From DASULK01 sp036381835 (GTDB taxonomy: Bacteria; Actinomycetota; Actinomycetes; Mycobacteriales; Micromonosporaceae), in NCBI GenBank assembly GCA_036381835.1, contig DASVCA010000018.1, forward strand, positions 1-18,499: 18,499 nt of DNA, in the 5' to 3' direction. Position 1 is the first letter of the stretch; each line of letters begins with the position of its first letter. Below, piece after piece: positions 12,868 to 18,499 of the stretch. A program made the position numbers and the translations under genes. The notes under the pieces were generated by a model. It was not told where the DNA came from, ran no database searches, and worked only from the letters and a program-made list of their open reading frames with translations.

Positions 12868-14679
12868 TCATCCGGGCGTGCATGACGGGTTCTCGGCCGC
12901 GGCCTGGGTCAGCCGCCAGGCGGCGTTGATCAATCCGACGTGGGAGAAGGCCTGCACCGCGTTGCCGAGCTGCTGTCCCCCGGCCGGGTCGATCTGCTCG
13001 GCGTACAGTCCGAGGTCATTGCCGTACGCCAGCAGTCTGTCGAACAGATCGCGGGCCTCGTCGATCCGGCCGGCGAGGGCGAGACATTCCACCAGCCAGA
13101 AACTGCAGAGGGTGAATCCGGCGGTGTCCCCGACCCATCGACGCAGCAACGGCCCCTCCGCGAGCCGTTCACGGACGGCGTCGATGGTCGCGATCATGCG
13201 GGGATCGTCGGCGGGCAGGAAACCGACCAGGGGCAGGAGTAGTACGGAGGCGTCGAGCTGGTCGGAGTCGAACGCGCCGGCGAAGGCCCGGCTGCGTCGG
13301 CTCCAGGAGCGCCGCAACACCTCGGCGCGGATGGCATCGCGGGTGTGGGCCCACCGGTCCGCTCGGGCGCCCGCCCCCAGCCGGTCGGCCAACGCCACCG
13401 CGCGATCCACCGCCACCCAACACATGACCTTCGACGATGTGTAGTGGCGTGTCCGGTCCCGCGCCTCCCACATCCCGGAGTCAGGCTTACGCCAGACCTC
13501 CGCCGCCTGATCCGCCAGTGCCACGAGAAGATCCCGGACCGGTTCGTCGAAATCGCCTACCTGGTCGCGGAGCAGGTCAGCGGCGAGAAGGACCTCGCCG
13601 AGCACGTCGAGTTGTCGTTGCCGCCAGGCGTCGTTTCCGACACGTACCGGTCGACTCGATCGGTAGCCGCCCAGGTGGCCGAGGGCTCGTTCGGTCAGGT
13701 CCCGTTCGCCGGTGACCCCGTACACGATCTGCAGAGGTTCGCCGATGAGTCCGCCCCGCGCCCCGGCCAGCCAGGTGAAGAATCGCTTGGCCTCGTGTGG
13801 GCAGGCTGCCACCCACAACGCCTGCAGGGTCAGGCTGATGTCACGCAGCCAGGCGAAGCGGTAGTCCCAGTTGAGGTCGGCACCGGGCTGTTCGGGTAGC
13901 GACGTCGTGGCCGCGGCGATCACCGCGCCGGTGCGTTGGTAGGTCAGGCCCTGCAGCACCAGCGCGCTGCGACGCACCTGCGGCTCGTACAGGCCTTTGT
14001 AGTCGCGATGGAGCGCGGACCAGGACCGCCAGGCGTCCGTCGTCTCGCGTATCGCCTCGGGCACGGCGGGACCGATGGGCGGGCTGTCCCGGTACGGCGG
14101 GTCGTAGACGAGTCGGAAGGAGATCCGTTCCCCGGTCCGGACCGGAAACTGACCGGTCAGATCACCCCCGGCTGCGTGCAATGGTCTGTCGCTGGTCAAC
14201 CGCAGCCTCACCGGTCCTGCGCGGGCCAGCCAGTCGGCATCGTCGCGAAGCCACTGCGGCGCTGTCAGCCCGTACTCCATCCGTGGTGCCACTTCGGTGC
14301 GCATCAGCACCTCGCCGTCGACTCCGTCCACCATGCGAAGCAGTGCGTGCGGCACCTGGTAGCCGATGCCGTGCCCTCGGGTACCCGGTTGCAGGGCCAA
14401 GGCGTCGGTGATGCGTACCGTTCCGGTAGCGGTGTGCAAGACGGTCCGCAGCACGAGCGAGTCATGTAGATAGTCACGGGCTACGGCGGGCTCCTCGGTC
14501 GTGGTGAGTAGCCAGTGGCCGGCTGCGGGGTCCAGCAGCCGACCGAAGACCGATGGAGAATCGAAGCGGGGCAGGCACCACCAGTCGATCGAGCCACGGG
14601 AGTTGACCAGCGCGGCGCTGTGACAGTCGGACAATAGCCCGTAGTCGCCGATCGGTGTGGTGCCCGTGTCACGTGACAC
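12868..14679 (-). CDS. Glycoside hydrolase family 15 protein (trehalase/glucoamylase type)
   Basis: Cytoplasmic (no signal peptide) inverting alpha-glucosidase-type enzyme of 603 residues. The N-terminal domain begins IGDYGLLSDCHSAALVNSRG and SIDWWCLPRFDSPSVFG (30-46), the classic actinobacterial GH15 opening. The (alpha/alpha)6 barrel includes WDYRFAWLRD (271-280). It also has the catalytic acid in SGMWEARDR (E405) and the catalytic base in GLYAEQIDPAGGQQLGN (E561), followed by QAFSHVGLI. Mycobacterial proteins of this shape are trehalases; others are glucoamylases. Substrate cannot be decided here. The GTG start has AGGAG six bases upstream and lies inside a 16-bp palindrome. Only 9 bases separate it from the DUF427 gene, so the two are one operon. 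Confidence 0.92.
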   Translation of the reverse strand: MSRDTGTTPIGDYGLLSDCHSAALVNSRGSIDWWCLPRFDSPSVFGRLLDPAAGHWLLTTTEEPAVARDYLHDSLVLRTVLHTATGTVRITDALALQPGTRGHGIGYQVPHALLRMVDGVDGEVLMRTEVAPRMEYGLTAPQWLRDDADWLARAGPVRLRLTSDRPLHAAGGDLTGQFPVRTGERISFRLVYDPPYRDSPPIGPAVPEAIRETTDAWRSWSALHRDYKGLYEPQVRRSALVLQGLTYQRTGAVIAAATTSLPEQPGADLNWDYRFAWLRDISLTLQALWVAACPHEAKRFFTWLAGARGGLIGEPLQIVYGVTGERDLTERALGHLGGYRSSRPVRVGNDAWRQRQLDVLGEVLLAADLLRDQVGDFDEPVRDLLVALADQAAEVWRKPDSGMWEARDRTRHYTSSKVMCWVAVDRAVALADRLGAGARADRWAHTRDAIRAEVLRRSWSRRSRAFAGAFDSDQLDASVLLLPLVGFLPADDPRMIATIDAVRERLAEGPLLRRWVGDTAGFTLCSFWLVECLALAGRIDEARDLFDRLLAYGNDLGLYAEQIDPAGGQQLGNAVQAFSHVGLINAAWRLTQAAAENPSCTPG

Positions 14680-14680
14680 G
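14665..14680. promoter_or_regulatory. 16-bp perfect palindrome over the GH15 start codon
   Basis: CGTGTCACGTGACACG is its own reverse complement and covers the GTG and first codons of the GH15 gene. It shares the core TCACGTGA with the palindrome at 15516-15525. It could be an operator, an mRNA hairpin at the start codon, or chance. Confidence 0.4.
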
Positions 14681-14688
14681 TCCGTCTC

Positions 14689-15492
14689 CTAGCCGTCTGC
14701 TGGCCACTTCGCCGGCCGATCGTCGTCGCTGGAGAAGTGGGTGCTCGGCCGGGCCACCGGCCGTCCGTTGACGAACATGTCGACCTTCTCGTTGTAAAAG
14801 GCGATCAGCCCGGCGATCGCCTGCAGTTGTGCGGTCGGGAAGCCATACGACCAGGCGAGGTCCCGGTAGATTCGATCGCCGATCCGCGCCGACCAGTAGC
14901 CTGTGGTTCTGCCCTTGTAGGGACAGGCGGTGATCGTGTCGGTGGGTACGAGGTGTGCGAGGTTCACCTCGAGCCGGTTGAGGTAGTACCGCGTGGGCAG
15001 GCCGGTCTCGAACACCATCACCGGTGAGCGTGATTCGGCCAGGGTCACCCCGTCGAGTTCGACTCGAATATGACGGGTCGACCGCACGGCGTCAACCCGC
15101 GTGTATGGGTTGCGGGGATGGACGAAGACTTCTTCGTCCTCCTCGAACCATGCGTCGGGACCGTTCCAGTCGAACCTGACCATTCCCGCCAGGCCGGGCC
15201 GGGAGTCATCGGTGTAGACCGCGACGCAGCTCGGACGCAGAATCTCCCCGGCCCGTAATCCGTATCGATGTACGGTGCCTCCGTCGAGGCGTTCGGTGCG
15301 CCGTTCGTCCACCAGGGCGTTCGGTGTCACGTCGGCGATCGGGATGTAGTACTGGGGATAGTACGGCCATTCCCACACGTATCGAGCACTGGTCGTGTCC
15401 AGCACCACCTGGTCGGCCAAGACCGCGCGGATTCGCCGAGGAACCGGTTCCGTGTGGAAAGGGGGGATGATCGCCTTCGGATAGTCGGTCAC
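14689..15492 (-). CDS. Protein with two DUF427 domains
   Basis: A 267-residue protein made of two copies of the DUF427 fold. The first covers about 20-125, beginning RIRAVLADQVVLDTTSARYVW. The second covers 141-242, beginning HIRVELDGVTLAESRSPVMVFE and including the family's CPYKG motif (190-194), then YWSARIGDRIYRDLAWSY and FYNEKVDMFVNG. The first copy lacks the CPYKG element, so it has diverged. The function of DUF427 is not established. I start at the GTG at 15492, with GGAGG four bases upstream; an in-frame ATG at 15516 has no ribosome site and lies in a palindrome. The gene is directly upstream of GH15 (9-base gap), so the two are co-transcribed. Confidence 0.88.
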   Translation of the reverse strand: MTDYPKAIIPPFHTEPVPRRIRAVLADQVVLDTTSARYVWEWPYYPQYYIPIADVTPNALVDERRTERLDGGTVHRYGLRAGEILRPSCVAVYTDDSRPGLAGMVRFDWNGPDAWFEEDEEVFVHPRNPYTRVDAVRSTRHIRVELDGVTLAESRSPVMVFETGLPTRYYLNRLEVNLAHLVPTDTITACPYKGRTTGYWSARIGDRIYRDLAWSYGFPTAQLQAIAGLIAFYNEKVDMFVNGRPVARPSTHFSSDDDRPAKWPADG

Positions 15493-15515
15493 TACGCCTC
15501 CGCTCGGGCAGAACA

Positions 15516-15525
15516 TTCACGTGAA
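15516..15525. promoter_or_regulatory. 10-bp CACGTG palindrome upstream of the DUF427-GH15 operon
   Basis: TTCACGTGAA lies 23 bases upstream of the DUF427 start, in the expected leader or promoter-proximal zone. Its inner TCACGTGA recurs only once more in this window, at the start of the next gene in the same operon. It is a candidate binding site for a dimeric regulator; no regulator gene is adjacent. Confidence 0.4.
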
Positions 15526-15612
15526 CCGATATCAGTCCAGCTCGCGAGCGGGATTCTTCGGTCTCTGACGACCACCATAGGTGCCGTCGCCCAGGTCTGC
15601 CGGTGTTCGGGA

Positions 15613-15649
15613 GCCGGGCCCCGGTCCCCGAATCGTGCCGAGGCCCGGC
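15613..15649 (-). terminator. Stem-loop downstream of the small acidic protein gene
   Basis: A 12-bp stem (GCCGGGCCCCGG at 15613-15624 against CCGAGGCCCGGC at 15638-15649, one G-U pair) with a 13-base loop begins 12 bases beyond the stop of the gene ending at 15662. There is no U-run, as is usual for high-GC actinomycete terminators. Confidence 0.45.
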
Positions 15650-15661
15650 CCACCGGGAGGT

Positions 15662-16021
15662 TCACGGCACGGTCCGCTCCACGGCGGCCGGGCCTTCCTC
15701 TTCGAGTTCCCGCCGGAGGCGTTCGACCCGTTCGGGTGTGGGATCGGCACCGCGTGCGATCACGACATCCTCCGCGTCCCATGGCTGTTCCGCGCCGGTC
15801 CGCGCCGGACCCGGCCCGCCGGTGCCACCGCCGTACGGGGCACCGATCACGTCCTCGGTGGGCGGGAAATCGGCCGGTACGTCCCTGGGCTCGCGGAACA
15901 TGGACGGATCGTGGACGCCGTCGGTGACCAGTTGGGGCACCGTGGTCTCGTCCTCGATGGCGGCTCGCACCTGCGGTGTCTCTTCGAGCGGTCGGTCGGT
16001 GGGCGGGTTCTCCTGGGTCAT
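15662..16021 (-). CDS. Small acidic, probably disordered hypothetical protein
   Basis: A 119-residue protein rich in Pro, Glu, Asp and Gly with no membrane segment or cysteine. Two more ordered pieces stand out: VRAAIEDETTVPQLVTDGVHDPSMF (18-42) and a C-terminal helix-like part, WDAEDVVIARGADPTPERV to GPAAVERTVP (81-119). I do not recognise a function. The ATG at 16021 is preceded by AGGAGGGG with good spacing, a nearly ideal ribosome site. The frame is also open back to an ATG at 16258, which has its own GGAGGG eight bases upstream; a 198-residue form is therefore possible. It stands alone between the DUF427 operon and the divergent sensor kinase. Confidence 0.7.
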   Translation of the reverse strand: MTQENPPTDRPLEETPQVRAAIEDETTVPQLVTDGVHDPSMFREPRDVPADFPPTEDVIGAPYGGGTGGPGPARTGAEQPWDAEDVVIARGADPTPERVERLRRELEEEGPAAVERTVP

Positions 16022-16542
16022 CGCGCCCCTCCTCGAAACGTCTTCAGCGGCCCACCGGAGTTCCTCCAGCGAGCCGTTGTCTTCCGCGACGGTCTGCTCA
16101 TCCCGTACATCCGGTTCCCCGGCCCGCCCGGGTCGGGCCAGTGCGGCGGCTGCGGCCGCACCCGCCGGGGTGGCCGCCCCGAACGCGGTCGGTTGCGGTG
16201 CCGGCTCGACGACCTGAGGCCAGACGACCTGGCGCTCCCGCTGATCGTGTCGGCGCATCGGGCTCTCCCTCCGCGCGTAGTCGCTTCCCTGGTGGGATAC
16301 CCGCTCGGCGGCGATCTTCGCGCTGGATCGATCGGGAATCGAGGGCGCCAGCCTGATTCCGTTTCTGCCGTATCATCCTTTCTTCGACGGCTGGGCGCTA
16401 TGCGTGAGATGTCGGCAGCAGTAGTGGATTCGCCCTTGATTGCGTATCCTGCCGGGGGCACCTGCCCTAGCGGTGTCGGCCGACGGGTGGGGCCGGCCCG
16501 GTCAGGTGCCAACCGCGTGCCACTCCTCACCGGCGAGGTTCG
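16022..16542. other. 521-bp stretch between divergent genes; possible N-terminal extension and regulatory DNA
   Basis: Positions 16022-16258 form an in-frame, high-GC3 extension of the small acidic protein and may be coding. From 16259 to 16542 no gene is supported on either strand. It should hold the promoters of both divergent genes. On the plus strand TATCCT (16445-16450) is a possible -10 box for the sensor kinase, with no good -35. Confidence 0.4.
16457..16510 (+). promoter_or_regulatory. Potentially structured leader of the sensor kinase gene
   Basis: GGCACCTG (16457-16464) and its complement CAGGTGCC (16503-16510) enclose two further 10-bp palindromes, GTCGGCCGAC and GGGCCGGCCC. If transcription starts after the TATCCT at 16445-16450, the 5' arm begins right at the expected start. 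Such palindromes are not rare in 70% G+C DNA, so this is tentative. Confidence 0.3.
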
Positions 16543-18499
16543 ATGAATACCCGCAGCTGGCCGATCCGTTCGAAGATCATGGCGCTGGTCATCGTGCCTC
16601 TCGCTGCGCTCATGGCACTGTGGATCTTCGCGACCACCCTCACCCTCGGCCCGGCACTGAATCTGCTCGCGACGAAGAACCTGCTGGACAATGTGGGCGT
16701 TCCGGGTGAGGCGCTGGTCCGCGAGTTGAAATACGAGCGCCGCTTGTCGCTCATCTACCTAGCCGGCGGTGACGACACCGACCTGCGCGAACAGCGCAAG
16801 CGCACCGATGAGGCCATCGCCGACTTCCGCCGACGAGTCCGCACCGAGCGGGTGCGTGACGACGCGAACGACGTCCTCACCGCACGTATCGAGCAGACGC
16901 TGACGGTGCTGGACATCCTGCCGACGGCCCGCGATTCCATCAGTCGTCGGCAGATGGACCGGCCCGCCGCCCTCGGCCTGTACAGCAACATCATCGCGTC
17001 CGCCTTCCGGACGTTCTTCGTACTGACCGCGTTGCCCGATGAGGACATCACCCGACGAGCGCAGGCCCTGACCGCGCTCGGGCAGTCCCGGGAGGTGCTC
17101 AGCCAGGCCGATGCGCTGCTCGCCGGGGTGTTCACCGCCGGCCGGTTCGAACCCGGAGAGCACGCCCAGTTCGTCCAGCTCATCGGAACCAAACGCTTCC
17201 TGACCGACACCGCGCTCGCCGACCTGCCCGACACCGCCCGCACCGCATACGGACGGATGGCCGAGAGCGAGGCGTTCGTCCGCCTAGAACAGCTGGCGGA
17301 CGCGATCGCCGACGGGGATGGCCGCCGGTCGCCGGGCGTGGACCCGGAGGCGTGGCGGAGCGCCCACGAGGCGGTCCAGCAGCAGATGCGGGACTTCGAG
17401 CTTCGCGCCAGCGACGAGTTGGCCGAGGAGAGCGTCCCGGTCGCTGTCAGGATCCTGCTGCGCCTGGCCTTCGCCGGGGTGCTCGGCCTGATCGCCGTGA
17501 TCGCCTCACTGGTGGTGGCGGTCCGGGTCGGTCGCACCCTGGTGCTGCGGTTGACCGGGCTGCGCACCGCCGCGCTCGAGCTGGCCAAGGACCGTCTGCC
17601 GTCCGTGGTGGAGCGGCTACGCCGTGGTGAGGAGGTGGATGGGGCCGCGGAGACACCGGACCTGTCCTACGGCTACGACGAGATCGGCCAGGTCGCGATG
17701 GCGTTCCGCGAGGTGCATCGCACCGCGGTGCAGTCCGCGATCGACGAGGCGACGCTGCGGCGCGGCTTCAACGAGGTGTTCCTGAACATCGCCCGGCGCA
17801 GCCAGGCCATGCTCCATCGCCAGCTCGCCATCTTGGACCGCATGGAGCGGCGGACCACCGATCCGGAGGAACTGGAGGACCTCTTCCGCCTCGACCACCT
17901 GGCCACCCGGATGCGCCGCAACGCCGAAGACCTGGTGATTCTCGCCGGCGCCCACCCGGGGCGGACCTGGCGCGATCCGATTCCGATGATCGACGTCCTT
18001 CGGGGCGCGCTCTCCGAGGTCGAGGACTACGTCCGGGTCGACATCAGCGTGGTGCAGTCCGCCGCGACGGTCGGGCGGGCCGTCGCCGACGTCATCCACC
18101 TGGTCGCCGAACTGATCGAGAACGCCACCCTGTTCTCGCCGCCCCAGACCCGGGTGCGCGTCACCGGGCAACTGGTGCCCAAGGGCTACGTGATCGAGAT
18201 CGAGGACCGCGGCCTGGGCATGACGGCGGAGGCGATGGAAGAGGCGAACCTGCGGCTGGCGAGCCCACCGGAGTTCGACCCCGCCAACAGCGCCCGGCTC
18301 GGGCTGTTCGTCGTGGCCCGACTCGCCGCCCGGCACGGCATACACGTGCGGCTCCGTCCGTCGCCCTACGGCGGCATCACCGCGGTGGTGCTGCTGCCGT
18401 CCGAGCTCGTGGTACCCGGCGAGGAGCGGACGGCTGCCCTGGCGACCCGGCCGGCGCTTCCCGCGGCCGGCGGCGGGTCCACCGCCGCGTCCGCCCCGT
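16543..18499 (+). CDS. Sensor histidine kinase-like protein, conservon CvnA type, truncated by the window end
   Basis: 652 codons are visible and the frame runs off the right edge. The ATG has GAGG five bases upstream. Membrane helices at about 12-36 and 304-328 enclose an extracytoplasmic helical region of the nitrate/sulfonate-sensing (NIT) type: RELKYERRLSLIYLAG (60-75) near its start and VFTAGRFEPGEHAQF (196-210). A HAMP-like linker follows (329-395). Next come a coiled-coil dimerisation region with LDHLATRMRRNAEDL (450-464, H452 the candidate phospho-acceptor) and a GHKL ATPase domain. That domain has N-box HLVAELIENATLFSPP (519-534), G1 IEDRGLGM (553-560) and G2 ARLGLFVVARLAARHG (584-599). 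After about 625 a Pro/Ala-rich tail begins. Proteins of this form usually head conservons, followed by roadblock, DUF742 and GTPase genes; those would lie beyond the window. Confidence 0.92.
   Translation, partial: MNTRSWPIRSKIMALVIVPLAALMALWIFATTLTLGPALNLLATKNLLDNVGVPGEALVRELKYERRLSLIYLAGGDDTDLREQRKRTDEAIADFRRRVRTERVRDDANDVLTARIEQTLTVLDILPTARDSISRRQMDRPAALGLYSNIIASAFRTFFVLTALPDEDITRRAQALTALGQSREVLSQADALLAGVFTAGRFEPGEHAQFVQLIGTKRFLTDTALADLPDTARTAYGRMAESEAFVRLEQLADAIADGDGRRSPGVDPEAWRSAHEAVQQQMRDFELRASDELAEESVPVAVRILLRLAFAGVLGLIAVIASLVVAVRVGRTLVLRLTGLRTAALELAKDRLPSVVERLRRGEEVDGAAETPDLSYGYDEIGQVAMAFREVHRTAVQSAIDEATLRRGFNEVFLNIARRSQAMLHRQLAILDRMERRTTDPEELEDLFRLDHLATRMRRNAEDLVILAGAHPGRTWRDPIPMIDVLRGALSEVEDYVRVDISVVQSAATVGRAVADVIHLVAELIENATLFSPPQTRVRVTGQLVPKGYVIEIEDRGLGMTAEAMEEANLRLASPPEFDPANSARLGLFVVARLAARHGIHVRLRPSPYGGITAVVLLPSELVVPGEERTAALATRPALPAAGGGSTAASAP

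Overview
The window is high-GC DNA (mostly around 70% G+C) with the gene repertoire of a filamentous actinomycete. The tRNA, oligoribonuclease, tandem L,D-transpeptidase and conservon-type sensor genes most suggest a member of the Micromonosporaceae. That placement is inferred from gene content and style, not from any database comparison.

Left block (1-4320). A cobalt/nickel-type ECF ABC ATPase (cbiO), with the last codons of its upstream partner, faces a tightly overlapping three-gene operon on the minus strand: a GT87 polyprenol-phosphate mannosyltransferase, a MauE/DoxX-like membrane protein and a membrane-anchored DsbA-like thiol oxidoreductase. Oligoribonuclease (orn) diverges from that operon. 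Both divergent genes have a TANNNT -10 box six bases before a GTG start, the arrangement of leaderless actinobacterial transcripts. tRNA-His and a 16-bp perfect hairpin close the block.

Cell-wall block (4338-7272). Two tandem paralogous L,D-transpeptidase lipoproteins of the LdtMt2 type lie on the minus strand between tRNA-His and tRNA-Lys(CTT). The downstream copy has a candidate ECF-sigma (SigE-like) promoter.

Accessory segment (7273 to about 10460). Just beyond tRNA-Lys and its terminator lies a 38-codon remnant of the C-terminus of a tyrosine recombinase, followed by less GC-rich DNA with a SAM methyltransferase, a DUF4259 protein and long gaps. It reads as the decayed end of an element integrated at tRNA-Lys. 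A GT1 glycosyltransferase follows, divergent from a GH3 beta-glucosidase-type gene. The pair suggests a glycosylation/deglycosylation couple.

Right block (12365-18499). A minus-strand cluster encodes a double-DUF427 protein, a GH15 trehalase/glucoamylase-type enzyme and a small membrane protein. Two CACGTG-centred palindromes mark the starts of the first two genes. An acidic small hypothetical protein follows, then a large plus-strand sensor kinase with a nitrate/sulfonate-sensing-type extracellular region. The kinase runs off the window end and looks like the first gene of a conservon (cvnA).

No CRISPR array, rRNA, intact insertion sequence or complete prophage was seen.
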